Source: Euglena gracilis
Taxonomy: Eukaryota; Euglenida; Euglenophyceae; Euglenales
Assembly (NCBI GenBank): GCA_039621445.1
Contig: CP154956.1
Span: 85,246,474 to 85,310,473 of the forward strand
Length of the DNA stretch: 64,000 nt
Direction of reading: 5' to 3'
Shown: in pieces, positions 42,666 through 54,206 of the stretch
Numbering within the stretch: the first letter of the stretch is position 1
Layout: each line of letters begins with the position of its first letter
The notes under the pieces: model-generated
Databases searched by the model: none
The model's input: only the letters and a program-made list of their open reading frames with translations
What the model was told of the DNA's origin: nothing
Translations under genes and position numbers: made by a program

Positions 42666-45492
42666 GGCTCCGTGCGGAATATTGGCCATGCTAGTTCTGG
42701 TGGTCGGGCCGACCTAGGTCGGGCCGACCTAGGTCGGGCCGACCTTTGGCCATGGCTTATCGACCTTTGGTGGTCGGGCCGACCAGGTCGGCCCGACCAC
42801 CAAAAATCCGCATTACCCCCCCCCCATTTTCAATTTTTAAGCCCCCCCCCTCAAAATTTTGATTCACTTAATTCAATGTAAAATGCAAGGAAACCCATCA
42901 AAATGTCCCTAAAAACGTCGGAAAATGTCCCATATTGAAAAAAAGGGGGTGAAAGGCCAAATCAGTTCCATGGCCAACCCCAAAGCATAATCCCAACCCT
43001 AAATAAACCCCTTTTATCCGCCAGGCCCTTTTCAAGTCGACCTAACCCTATGCCTTTCATTAACAAAATAAACCCGTTTTATCTGCCAACCCCTTCTCGG
43101 GTGCTAGTCGACCTAACCCTATGCCTTTCATTAACAAAATAAACCCCTTTTATCCGCCAACCCCTTCTCGGGTGCAGGGCGACCTAACCCTATCCTTTTC
43201 ATTAACAAAATAAACCCCTTTTATCGGGTGCAAGTCGACCTAACCCCATCCCTTTCATTAACAAAATAAACCCCTTTTATCCGCCAACCCCTTTTCGGGT
43301 GCAAGTCGACCTAACCTATCCCTTTCATTAACAAAATAAACCCCTTTTATCTGCCAACCCCTTTTATCCGCCAACCCCTTTTCGGGTGCAAGTCGACCTA
43401 ACCCTATCCCTTTCATTAAGAAAATAAACCCCTTTTATCTGCCAACCCCTTCTCGGGTGCAAGTCGACCTAACCCTATCCCTTTCATTAACAAAATAAAC
43501 CCCATTTATCTGCCAACCCCTTTTATCTGCCAACCCCTTTTCGGGTGCAAGTCGACCTAACCCTATCCCTTTCATTAACAAAATAAACCCCTTTTATCTG
43601 CCAACCCCTTCTCGGGTGCAAGTCGACCTAACCCTATCCCTTTCATTAACAAAATAAACCCCTTTTATCTGCCAACCCCTTTTATCTGCCAACCCCTTCT
43701 CGGGTGCAAGTCGACCTAACCCAATCCATTTCATTAACAATGAAACCTTTTATCTGCCAACCCCTTCTCGGATGCAAGTCGACCTAACCCTATCCCTTTC
43801 ATTAACAAAATAAACCCCTTTTATCTGCCAACCCCATTTTATCCGCCAACCCCTTCTCGGGTGCAAGTCGACCTAACCCTATCCCTTTCATTAACAAAAT
43901 AAACCCCTTTTATCTGCCAACCCCTTCTCGGGTGCAAGTCGACCTAACCCTATCCCTTTCATTAACAAAATAAACCCCTTTTATCTGCCAACCCCTTCTC
44001 GGGTGCAAGTCGACCTAACCCTATCCCTTTCATTAACAAAATAAACCCCTTTTATCTGCCAACCCCTTTTATCCGCCAACCCGTTCTCGGGTGCAAGTCG
44101 ACCTAACCCTATCCCTTTCATTAACAAAATAAACCCCTTTTATCTGCCAACCCCTTTTTTTGTCCAACCCTTCCTCGGGTCAAAGTTGACCTAACCCTAT
44201 CCCTTTCATTAACAAAATAAACCCCTTTTTATCTGCCAACCCCTTTTCGGGTGCAAGTCGACCTAACCCTATCCCTTTAATTAACAAAATAAACCCCTTT
44301 TTTATCCGCCAACCCCTTCTCGGGTGCAAGTCGACCTAACCCTATCCCTTTCATTAACAAAATAAACCCCTTTTATCTGCCAACCCCTTCTCGGGTGCAA
44401 GTCGACCTAACCCTATCCCTTTCATTAACAAAATAAACCCCTTTTATCTGCCAACCCCTTTTATCTGCCAACCCCTTTTCGGGTGCAAGTCGACCTAACC
44501 CTATCCCTTTCATTAACAAAATAAACCCCTTTTATCTGCCAACCCCTTCTCGGGTGCAAGTCGACCTAACCCTATCCCTTTCATTAACAAAATAAACCCC
44601 TTTTATCTGCCAACCCCTTTTATCCGCCAACCCCTTCTCGGGTGCAAGTCGACCTAACCCTATCCCTTTCATTAACAAAATAAACCCCTTTTATCTGCCA
44701 ACCCCTTCTCGGGTGCAAGTCGACCTAACCCTATCCCTTTCATTAACAAAATAAACCCCTTTTATCTGCCAACCCCTTTTCGGGTGCAAGTCGACCTAAC
44801 CCTATCCCTTTCATTAACAAAATAAACCCCTTTTATCTGCCAACCCCTTTTATCCGCCAACCCCTTCTCGGGTGCAAGTCGACCTAACCCTATCCTTTTC
44901 ATTAACAAAATAAACCCCTTTTATCCGCCAACCCGTTCTCGGGTGCAAGTCGACCTAACCCTATCCTTTTCATTAACAAAATAAACCCCTTTTATCCGCC
45001 AACCCGTTCTCGGGTGCAAGTCGACCTAACCCTATCCCTAACCTAACCTAACCTAACCCTAATCCAAACCCAACCTTACCGATCCCTATTCCGAACCCTA
45101 ACCTATCCCGAACCCTAACCCTATCCCTAACCCCTAACCATATCCCTTTTCCATCCCCAACCTTGACATTTTGGCAGTTTGCAAACCAAATTGAGAGGAA
45201 TTTGGTCGGGGGGGGGGGCTTAAATTTCAAAAAAGGGGGGGGGGTAATGCGGAATAGTGGTGGTCGGGCCGACCTAGGTCGGCCCGACCTGGGGGGGGGG
45301 GGCTTAAATTTCAAAAAAGGGGGGGGGGGGGGAATGGGGAATAGTGGTGGTCGGGCCGACCTAGGTCGGCCCGACCACCAAAGGTCGATAACACCTAGGT
45401 CGGCCCGACCATGGTCGGGCCGACCATAGGTCGGCCCGACCTAGGTCGGCCCGACCACCAGAAGTAGCATGGCCAATATTCCGCCCGGGGCC
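42666..45492. mobile_element. Mutator-like element G, 9-bp TSD, minisatellite cargo
   Basis: Ends GGCTCCGTGCGG and CCGCCCGGGGCC. Perfect 9-bp duplication GTCCCCCCC (42,657-42,665 and 45,493-45,501). Terminal repeats share AATATTGGCCATGCTA and GGTCGGGCCGACCTAGG words. Almost the entire interior is the 71-bp minisatellite plus CCCTAA-like repeats. Confidence 0.85.
43001..45040. repeat. 71-bp minisatellite, about 27 units, with 88-bp variants
   Basis: Unit: CGACCTAACCCTATCCC, TTTCATTAACAAAATAAACC, CCTTTTATCTGCCAACCCC, TTCTCGGGTGCAAGT (71 bp). Some units repeat the TTTATCTGCCAACCCCT part once more (17 bp longer), in a semi-regular alternation. It ends in plain CCCTAA-like DNA at 45,030-45,145. 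Each unit itself contains CCTAACCCTA, so it may have grown from telomere-like repeats. Confidence 0.95.
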
Positions 45493-45815
45493 GTCCCCCC
45501 CCATGGGCTTTCGGACGCCGGTTCTGTCCTAAAGCCCGGCGTTAGGAACGCCGGTTCTGTCCAAAGCCCGGCGTCCGGATGTGATGATTTTTTTCTACCA
45601 AAAAAAGGACGACTGCGACCGCAGAACCAAAAATATCCTTGTCTGCAGAGGGATGGGACACAGAAATGCAGCGCGCCACAATATGATTGATCGGTGGCGG
45701 CGGATGGTGAGTGGTTGTGAAGGTTGCAGGGAAAGGGGGAGGGTATTGCTAGGCATACAAGTAGCCACAGCCGTAGCGATTACGGGGCAAAACGTATTGC
45801 CGGTAAGCGAACACA

Positions 45816-46357
45816 TTACGATGGGGAAACAGAACGGGGTGCACCCTCGCAACGAGAGCAACACCAAGAGCCATACCGGGGGGGCATCGCAAGGCCAGCA
45901 CACGACAAGTGGCGGTACTCATGACACACATCACACATCACTGGGCGTTTGTCCCCACGAGTTTTCATAGCGAAACCACAAACAGTGCAACTGTCACCCT
46001 CCACTTTTACCTCCGTGGTCACCACCTGCGCACGGAAAGGGGCGAAGGGGTTGGGGGTGTTGCTGAGGTCGTGAATTTTGCGAAGGCCGCAAACCAGTCA
46101 TCCAATTTCTCGATGACGCAATTTTTGTGGTCCAGAGTTTTTTGAAAATCCTGCAAAGGGCCCAAACTACCCTGTGCAGCCTTTTCCTGACCACCCCTGG
46201 CCCTCGGTTTTTTGGCAAAAGTGTCCCCAAACAGGGCGGTGTCGGGCGCATCACCTTCAGGCTGCAAGGCGGTCCCCAACCCTGCCAAAAATTGGGCACT
46301 GGTTGGGCTGGCGGGCAGAGCGTTGCGGACTACAACGGCGAGGGAACCGGTCATCAT
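45816..46357 (-). pseudogene. family 1 recombinase gene, copy B: recombinase deleted, PHD finger kept
   Basis: Starts MMTGSLAVVVRNALPASP at 46,357 and continues to LDDWFAAFAKF. It then jumps directly to the sequence before the PHD exon, so the whole catalytic part is gone. The C4HC3 PHD finger follows (CDVCHEYRHLSC) to the stop at 45,816. The joint is not in a single frame. The 3' region after the stop is unchanged. Confidence 0.8.
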
Positions 46358-46609
46358 TGTGCTAAAGAAAGCCTAAAGGGGAACACAAATACGTGGGTTA
46401 CTGAGTCGTACCTGTCCCAAAGGGGGTGGACGCCGGTTCTGTCCTGAGCCCGGCGTCTCTAAAACGCCGGCTTAAACAAGAGGTCTCGGACGCCGGTTCT
46501 GTCCAAAGCCCGGCGTTCCAAACGCCGGTTCCGTCCTTCGGACGGAACCGGCGTTTGGAACGCCGGGCTTTGGACAGAACCGGCGTCCGAGACCTCTTTT
46601 TTGTAGTAA

Positions 46610-46900
46610 ATGGGGGGCGGGGGGGTGCGGGGGGGGGGCGGCGGCAGCCCCCCCCCCCCCCGCTAGACGACCAAGGGCGCCGAAGGCGCCCTCCGACAAT
46701 GGGTGTCGGATTGCGCATGCTCACAAAAAGGTCCGGCAGCAAAGGGATTTTGTTATTGGGGGGCGGGGGGGGGGCGGGGGGGGGGGGGGGGGGGGGGGGG
46801 CGGGGGGGGGGGCGGCAGCCCCCCCCCGGTAGGCGGCCGAGAGGGCCGACGGGGCCCTCCGACAATGGGTGTCTGATTGCGCATGCTCACAAAACGGTCC
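46610..46900. repeat. hairpin cassette array type 3 in element F (right part)
   Basis: Two units with long G/C runs (about 30 G at 46,770-46,800), GCTAGACGACCAAGGGCGCC or a GTAGGCGGCCGAGAGGGCCG variant, and GCGCATGCTCACAAA. Followed by AATTGACCAAACG and GGGGAGATTCCGTGCTGAAG, shared with E. Confidence 0.85.
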
Positions 46901-47394
46901 AGCTGCAATTACCCCGCCTAATTGACCAAACGCCCCCCCCCCTTTGAAAAATTTTTTCAACCCCCCCCTAATTGACTGCCCGGGGAGATTCCGTGCTGAA
47001 GTACCCCCTATGCTTTTCCCAAAGTGGCCCAAAATGGGCATTTTCCCCCCAAGTTTTTGCACATTCACCCACGATTGGGGGGTTCTGGAGCGGGTAAGTG
47101 GGTTTTGACTGGTTTTGGGGTGATTTGGACATAAGTTTTTTTCAGGGGGGGGCTTAAATTTCAAAAAAGGGGGGGGTAGTGCGGAATATTGTGGGTCGGC
47201 CCGACCCGGTCGGCCCGACCCACACAGGTCGGTAAGCCACCCACACAGGTCGGCCCGACCACAGGTCGGGCCGACCAGGTCGGCCCGACCCGCAATTTGG
47301 TCACCCGCGATTTTCCGCACGGAGCCACCCTAAGGTGCTGGTATGACTGTTTCAACCATCTAGGACAATGAATTTTGCCATCTGGGGACCACTG

Positions 47395-48295
47395 GGGTGG
47401 GGACCGTTTGGTGAGCATGCGCAACCAGACACCCATTGTCGGAGGGCGCCTTTGGCGCCCTTGGTCGTCGAGCGGGGGGGGCGGGGGGGGGTGCGGGGGG
47501 GGGGTTCGGGGGGCGGCAGCCCCCCCCGCTAGACGACCAAGGGCGCCGAAGGTGCCCTCCGACAATGGGTGTCTGGTTGCGCATACTCACCAAACGGTCC
47601 GGCGGCGAAGGGATTTTGTTATTGGGGGGTGCGGGGGGGCACCCCCCCGCCCCCAATAACAAAATCCCTTCGCTGCCGGACCGTTTGGTGAGCATGCGCA
47701 ACCAGACACCCATTGTCGGAGGGCACCTTCGGCGCCCTTGGTCGTCGAGCGGGGGGGGGCTGCCGCCCCCCCGCCCCCAATAACAAAATCCCTTTGTTAC
47801 TGGACCGTTTTGTGAGCATGCGCAACCAGACACCCATTGCTGGAGGGCGCCTTCGGCGCCCTTGGTCGTCTAGCGGGGGGGGGGGGGTGCCGCCCCCCCC
47901 CCCCCCCCGCACCCCCCCGCCCCCAATAACAAAATCCCTTCGCTGCTGGACCGTTTGGTGAGCATGCGCAATCAGACACCCATTGTCGGAGGCGCCTTCG
48001 GCGCCCTTGGTCGTCTAGCGGGGGGGGGGGTGCCGCCCCCCCCCTGTTTGGCACCCTTGGTCGTCTAACCCAAAGCCTAACCCCAACCCTAACCCGAAAC
48101 CCTGAACCTAACCCTAACTTTGAACGTAACCTGAACCCTAACCCTAAACCAAACCCTAACCTTAAACGTAACCTGAACTCCAACCCCAACCCTAACCCGT
48201 AACCCTGACCCTGTACCAAACCCTAATTTGAACCCTAACCCAACCATGGCGGCCCGACCTCCGGGATCGTCATAGCCAATCATCCGCACAGAGCC
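47395..48295. mobile_element. partial Mutator-like element H: type 3 cassettes, CCCTAA repeats, right terminus
   Basis: Five type 3 cassettes in both orientations (47,400-48,060), then CCCTAA-like repeats (48,065-48,240), then GGGATCGTCATAGCCAATCA and CCGCACAGAGCC at 48,295. The order matches the right side of elements E/F without the middle block. No left end or TSD partner was found, so H is truncated. Confidence 0.65.
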
Positions 48296-48638
48296 CGGGG
48301 CAAGGTCCGCCGAAGGAAGTTTATTACCTGGATTGTCATTGGATGGGGTTTGGGACACGATTGGGGTTAACGAGGAAATTATTATTAACGAGGAAAGACA
48401 GCAACAGCATTCCTGCATTTCCCATCCCAGTTTTTCCCGCATTTCCCGACCACCCTGTGGGGAATGGGGGGGGATAGCTTAGGGGGGGGGACACAAGGGA
48501 AACATACCCCTTTTGGATTGCGACATTTTCGTCAAAAAACCTCGATTTTTCGTGATTTCCTTCACTTGTGCTTCCAAAGTGTGTTTGCAGAGCCAAACAA
48601 TAGCTCCAAAGTGCCCCCCCCCCCTGGTCGGCCCGACC
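48296..48638. other. unique sequence, possible short exon on minus strand
   Basis: No repeat recognised. The minus strand at about 48,505-48,612 reads IVWLCKHTLEAQVKEITKNR, then GFLTKMSQSKRG, which looks weakly coding without splice support. It ends in a GGTCGGCCCGACC word that became the target of element I. Confidence 0.3.
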
Positions 48639-48921
48639 GGCTCCGTGCAGATGATTGGCCATGACGATCCCGGAGGTCCCGGAGGTACCGACCATGATCG
48701 GGCCGACCTAGGTCGGGCCGACCATTCGCTATGGCTTATCGACCATGGTCGGGCCGACCTGGTCGGCCCGACCTCCAACCGCATCACCCCCTCTTTTTTG
48801 AAATTTAAGCCCCCCCCCCCCCGAAAACTTATCTCAGTATTCAGTAAAATTTGACTCAAAATGCACGGAAACACATTGGAATGAGCTTGAAACTGGCAAA
48901 AAACGTCCCATATTATGATAC

Positions 48922-49815
48922 GAAAACTGTGTCCAGAACGCCGGTTCGGGCGTGAAGCCGTGTTCCAGAACGCCGGTTCGGGCGGCAGCCCGAACCGGCG
49001 TTCTGGAACACGGCTTCACGCCCGAACCGGGGTTCTGGACACAGTTGTTGAAACCGTGGATTAGGGGCTCTGGCTTCACGCCCGAACCGGCGTTCAAGGA
49101 ATAAAGGCCAATTTCGCCCTAAATACCCAGTTTCTGAACATTTTTGGGATCCTTTGGGCTCATGGCCATGTCGATCGGCCGATTGAAGTTTTCATCCGTC
49201 TGATGCCAGGCTACCCATCAATCGAAAGGTTTTTTTTTTCAGAATTACGATTTGGAAAAATTTTTTGGTTGGACCACCCCTAGGTTTTTTCAGAATCACG
49301 GTTGGGAAATTTTGGCTGGACCCCCCCAGATTTTTTCAGATTTGCAATGCCGAATTTTCGGTTGGACCCCGCTGGTTTTTTTTTCCAGAATTATGGTTGG
49401 GATTTGATCCCCCCTTTTTTCAGAATTCCGGTTCAGAAATTTTGGCTGGGTTTCTTCACAAACACAGTTGAAAAAAAAATTGGCTGGAGCCCCCCCTAGG
49501 GTTTTTCAGAAGTACGGTTGGGAAATTTTGGCTGGACCCCCCCCCCGGGAATTTTTCAAAATTGTTGGGAAATGTTAATTACAGTTGGGAAATTTTGGCC
49601 CCCCTGGGTGTTTTCAAAATTGGTTGGACCCTCCCCTGGGTTTTTCAGAATTAAGGTTCGGAAATTTTAGCTGGACTCCTTGGGTTTTTTCAGGATTACG
49701 ATTTTTGGACCCTTTTCGCAAATTCCAAAATCCACTGTTCACCTGCCATGTTGCCCCTTGATCGATAACCCTTCTCAAGGGTTTTAGATGGCCTTAGATT
49801 TCAGCCCTGCTGCAT
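48922..49815. mobile_element. S2 element, left part (split by insertion of element B)
   Basis: Starts ATGATACGAAAACTGTGTCC with inverted AACGCCGGTTCGGGCG copies. The body from 49,245 is a run of degenerate 45-bp units (TTTTTCAGAATTACGG, TTGGGAAATTTTGGCTGGAC, CCCCC). It then stops at CTGCTGCAT where element B begins, and continues at 54,387. Uninterrupted relative: S3. Confidence 0.75.
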
Positions 49816-49988
49816 GGCTCCGTGCGGATGATTGGCTATGACGATCCCGGAGGTCGTACCGACCATGGTCGGGCCGACCTAGGTCGGGCCGACCATTGGC
49901 TATGGCCTATCGACCATTGGAGGTCGGGCCGAACAGGTCGGCCCGACCTCCAATCAACCGCATTACCCCCCCTTTTTTGGAAATTTAA

Positions 49989-52107
49989 GCCGGCGTTTGA
50001 GACGCCGGGCTCAGGACAGAACCGGCGTCCCCCCCCCATGGGCTTTCGGACGCCGGTTCTGTCCTAAAGCCCGGCGTTAGGAACGCCGGTTCTGTCCAAA
50101 GCCCGGCGTCCGGATGTGATGATTTTTTTCTACCAAAAAAAGGACGACTGCGACCGCAGAACCAAAAATATCCTTGTCTGCAGAGGGATGGGACACAGAA
50201 ATGCAGCGCGCCACAATATGATTGATCGGTGGCGGCGGATGGTGAGTGGTTGTGAAGGTTGCAGGGAAAGGGGGAGGGTATTGCTAGGCATACAAGTAGC
50301 CACAGCCGTAGCGATTACGGGGCAAAACGTATTGCCGGTAAGCGAACACATTACGATGGGGAAACAGAACGGGGTGCACCCTCGCAACGAGAGCAACACC
50401 AAGAGCCATACCGGGGGGGCATCGCAAGGCCAGCACACGACAGGTGGCGGTACTCATGACACACATCACACATCACTGGGCGTTTGTCCCCACGAGTTTT
50501 CATAGCGAAACCACAAACAGTGCAACTGTCACCCTCCACTTTTACCTCCGTGGTCACCACCCGCGCACGGAAAGGGGCGAAGGGGTTGGGGGTGTTGCTG
50601 AGGTCGCTGATGACGGCCGCACCCTCCGCCGCCGGTGGGGCACAGAAGGCGGCGTGGTTGTAGTCCGACCGGGAGAGGGCGAACATCTGCCGGCGGTACT
50701 GGCTCAGGTCGTCGATGGTGAGGTCGTCGGGGCTGACAAGAGAGGACTTGGAAAAGAATTAATCAGTTGTACCACACCCGCTCTGCAGGCAATAGCCTGA
50801 CGGTGTCAGCCAGCGGAATGCTCGGCAGAGGGTCACGACCGTCTTGCAAAATCTGGGGCAGTGGAGAGAAAAATGGGAACGCACGATATTGAGGAACCTC
50901 GAAATCGGAGTCCGAGTCTGGCAGAGGTTCGGGCTCCGACTTGAGCTCCATCTTCAGTTCGGTCTTCTGCACCTTCAGTGGTGACTGGAGATTTTTGCAG
51001 CGAAAAAGATGTTTTTTTTAAAGAAAACAACCTGAACGGCAACGCGGGCGGCCCGGCGAAGCAGGTCATCGCGCCCCGCACGATGGTAGCGATCCACTGT
51101 GCGGGGCACAATGCCCACCGCCTTGGCTGCATCGTGCGCACCGATGGCGTTTGCCAGCTTTGTAACAAACGCGCCAGGTCCTTGAAGGTGACGTGCCGGT
51201 CCAACACCTTTGCAGCCCACTCCGCTGCCCCCTTGAAAGTCGAGTAGGTGGCTGGCTTTGCCCCCTCCCCAGGCTTGCCACCCACCCTAGCGGACAACCA
51301 AAATGGGGCTTCCCGAGGGGAAGCCTCCCCCCGTGGCAACATTTTCAGCTGGCGCTTCCAGGCTTCCACCGCACACAACTTCTGGTTTGGGTTCGGGAGG
51401 AGAAGTTGCTCATGCGGTGGCTTCCCCACGTTGCCCGGCTTCGGCTGCAGGTTTTTCATGCAGCCGAACTTGACCAAAAGTTCCAAGCCATCGGGCGTCT
51501 GTGTGGGATGGAAATTTCCAACACAAAGTTGTTGTAAACTTTCTGGCCTGGAGCCCAGCTGATAAGCCAGGATGAGGAGATTTGTCCGCTGTGCTTCCAA
51601 AAAAGACCGCCAATTTGTGCTGTCCACCAGTTTTTCCAAATTTTGAAAATCCTGCAAAGGGCCCAAACTACCCTGTGCAGCCTTTTCCTGACCACCCCTG
51701 GCCCTCGGTTTTTTGGCAAAAGTGTCCCCAAACAGGGCGGTGTCGGGCGCATCACCTTCAGGCTGCAAGGCGGTCCCCAACCCTGCCAAAAATTGGGCAC
51801 TGGTTGGGCTGGCGGGCAGAGCGTTGCGGACTACAACGGCGAGGGAACCAATCATCATTGTGCTGAAGAAAGCCTAAAGGGGAACACAAATACGTGGGTT
51901 ACTGAGTCGTACCTGTCCCAAAGGGGGTGGACGCCGGTTCTGTCCTGAGCCCGGCGTCTCTAAAACGCCGGCTTAAACAAGAGGTCTCGGACGCCGGTTC
52001 TGTCCAAAGCCCGGCGTTCCAAACGCCGGTTCCGTCCTTCGGACGGAACCGGCGTTTGGAACGCCGGGCTTTGGACAGAACCGGCGTCCGAGACCTCTTT
52101 TTTGTAG
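49989..52107 (-). mobile_element. Crypton-like recombinase element, family 1 copy C
   Basis: TAA at 49,986-49,988 and 52,108-52,110. Left end GCCGGCGTTTGAGACGCCGG, right end GACCTCTTTTTTGTAG. The right subterminal region (51,929-52,095) is a long fold-back with a perfect GTCCTTCGGAC centre. Inserted at the AAATTTAAGCCCC box of element B. Confidence 0.9.
50351..51858 (-). pseudogene. family 1 recombinase + PHD gene, copy C (internal deletion and frameshift)
   Basis: Starts MMIGSLAVVVRNALPASP at 51,858. At LQDFQ it jumps to LEKLVDSTNWRS, deleting the middle region present in copy A, but the box I part (EAQRTNLLILAYQLGSRPES) is uninterrupted and in frame through KDLAR. A 7-base deletion then shifts the frame just before the C-terminal Tyr region, which is readable in the next frame (VGIVPRTVDRYHRAG). 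The PHD exon is intact to the stop at 50,351. It gives the best frame for the catalytic half. Confidence 0.8.
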
Positions 52108-52229
52108 TAAAGCCCCCCCCCTCAAAATTTGGTTCGGCAAATTTGACTCAAAAAGGATGGAAACACATTGGAATCACCTTGAAACTGTCAAAAAACATCC
52201 CATATGGAAAAAAAATGAAAAACGCACCC

Positions 52230-52830
52230 CCCGGACCCCCTTTGTGCTAACCTAGTCGGCCTACGGCCTCCTCCGGGGGGGGGGGGGGGGGGGGGCGCAG
52301 CCCCCCCCCGAACCCCCCCCGCTAAGATGACAAAATCCCCTTGTGTGTGCAAGGCAAGGATGGCCAAAACGCGCCCCCCAACAAACTCCCTTTGTGCTAA
52401 CTTTGTCGGCCTCCGGCCTCCTCCGGGGGGGGGGCTGCCCCCCCCCCCCCCCGGACCGCCCCCGCTAAGATAACAAAATCCCCTTGTGTGTGCAAGGCAA
52501 GGATGGCCAAAACGCGCCCCCCCAACAAACTCCCTTTGTGCTAACTTAGTCGGCCTACGGCCTCCTCCGGGGGGGGGGGGGGCGCAGCCCCCCCCCCCCC
52601 CCCCCGGCCCCCCCCCGCTAAGATAACAAAACCCCCTTGTGTGTGCAAGGCAAGGATGGCCAAAACGCACCCCCCAACAAACTCCCTTTGTGCTAACTTA
52701 GTCGGCCTACGGCCTCCTCCGGGGGGGGGGGGGGCTGCCGCCCCCCGCCCCCCCCCCTGCTAAGATAACAAAATCCCCTTGTGTGCGCATGGCAAGGATG
52801 GCCGAAACGCGCCCCCCAACAAACTCCTTT
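52230..52830. repeat. hairpin cassette array type 4 in element B (four units)
   Basis: Units of about 145 bp: GCTAAGATAACAAAATCCCC, TTGTGTGTGCAAGGCAAGG, ATGGCCAAAACGCGCCCC, AACAAACTCCCTTTGTGC, CGGCCTACGGCCTCCTCC and a G/C-tract hairpin. Fragments occur at 54,690-54,785 and 55,670-55,745 in element I. Confidence 0.9.
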
Positions 52831-53062
52831 TGTGTCCACCCAGGTAGGTAAAATAGCCCATCTGTATGTTCCGCAGGGTTTGGCCAAGGGTTTTTATGCT
52901 TCTGAAATGGAAAACCATGGAGGTCGTTTCTACCGACCATATGGTCGGCCCGACCTCCAAATGGTCGGGCCGACCATAATGGTCGGTAACAAACAGGTCG
53001 GGCCGACCATGGTCGGCCCGACCTTTACCGACCTATAGTCAAAATTCCTTTGAAAATTTTAA

Positions 53063-53883
53063 ACCGGCGTTTGAGACGCCGGGTTCAGGACAGAACCGGC
53101 GTCCCCCCCCACGGGTTTTCCGGACGCCGGTTCTGTCCTAAAACCCGGCGTTAGGAACGCCGGTTCTGTCCAAAACCCGGCGTCCGGTTTGGGACTGTAT
53201 TTTGTGTAAAAAAGTGTGCCAATGTGACCCCAGAAACAAAAATCTCCTTGGATGAAAGGGGATAAAAGGCACAATTGCTGAGTGCAAAATATCATGGATG
53301 ACTGACGGCAAGCGTTTTGCAGTTTGCTGAGGGGGGGGGGGGGGAGGATTGCTAGGCATACAGGTTGCTACAGCTGCACTGATTACAGGGCAAAACATAT
53401 TGCCGGCAAGGAGACACATTACAGAAATTTTGGCTGGACCCCACTGGATTTTTTCAGAAGCACGGTTGGGAATTTTGGGTGGACCCCCCCTGGGTTTTTT
53501 CAGACATACGGCAGGGAAATTTTGGCTGGACCCGCCCTGGGTTATTTCAAAAATTCGGTTTAATGTTGACTGCCCACCCCTGGGTTTTTTCTTAGAATTA
53601 CGGTTGGGAAATGTTGGCTGGACCCCCCTGGGTTTTTTAGAAATACGGTTGTTAAATGCTGGCTGGAACCCCCCGTGCGTTTTTCAGAATTGCGGCTGGT
53701 AAATGTTGGCTGGACCCCCTGGGTTGTTTCAGACATACGGAGGGGAAACTGTGGTTGGACCTCGCTGGGTTTATTATCACGGTTGGGAAATTTTGGCTGG
53801 ACCTGCTGGGTTTTTTTCTGTCAGAAATACGGTTGGGGAATACGGCTGGAACCCCCATGGCTTTTTTAGAGTTTCAGAGATTT

Positions 53884-53914
<31 letters not shown>

Positions 53915-54206
53915 CCTCTGGTTTTTTTTTCAGAATTTGCTTTGGGACGTTTTGGCTGTTCCCCCCTGGGACTAAAGGGGAACGCTAGTGAACGTATTTC
54001 TAAGTGCTCCCTGGCCCGAAGGGGGTGAACGCCGGTTCTGTCCTGAACCCGGCGTCTCTAAAACGCCGCTTTAAACAAGGGGTGGCGGACGCCGGTTCTG
54101 TCCTGAACCCGGCGTCCCCGGACGCCGGTTCCGTCCTTCGGACGGAACCGTCGTCCGGGACGCCGGGTTCAGGACAGAACCGGCGTCCGCCACCCCTTTT
54201 TTGTAG
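53063..54206 (-). mobile_element. short non-autonomous recombinase element, copy s1
   Basis: TAA at 53,060-53,062 and TAG (changed TAA) at 54,207. Ends ACCGGCGTTTGAGACGCCGG and CCACCCCTTTTTTGTAG. It keeps the 3' region of the family 1 gene (GATTGCTAGGCATACAGG), then a run of 45-bp units (CGGTTGGGAAATTTTGGCTG), an ATATAT run at 53,884-53,913, and fold-back ends. No recombinase. Confidence 0.85.

Larger units (their letters stand above)
42619..46606 (-). mobile_element. Crypton-like recombinase element, family 1 copy B, split by element G
   Basis: TAA at 42,616-42,618 and 46,607-46,609. The left end GCCGGCGTTTGAGACGCCGG stops at 42,665, where element G is inserted; the element resumes at 45,493 with the duplicated GTCCCCCCC. 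The right end keeps a long fold-back (ACGGAACCGGCGT and inverse) and GACCTCTTTTTTGTAG. It sits in a cassette of element F. Confidence 0.85.
41740..47326. mobile_element. Mutator-like element F, 9-bp TSD, with nested recombinase copy B and element G
   Basis: Ends GGCCCCGGTCGG and CCGCACGGAGCC with perfect 9-bp duplication ACCCTAAGG (41,731-41,739 and 47,327-47,335). Inverted repeats share GCGGGTGACCAAATT and GGTCGGSCCGACC words with element E. The order inside is terminal repeat, CCAATCGGGGGTGAATAT block, TTAGGG-like repeats, type 3 cassettes, nested insertion, cassettes, second block and terminal repeat: element E reversed, plus insertions. No transposase. Confidence 0.85.

Noticed and set aside
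43001-45040. CRISPR-like array
   Set aside because: Units are contiguous with no unique spacers, the unit is too long, and the DNA is eukaryotic. It is a minisatellite inside a transposon.
53884-53913. Promoter TATA box
   Set aside because: The TATATA run is a small dinucleotide expansion present in only one of three copies of the short element.
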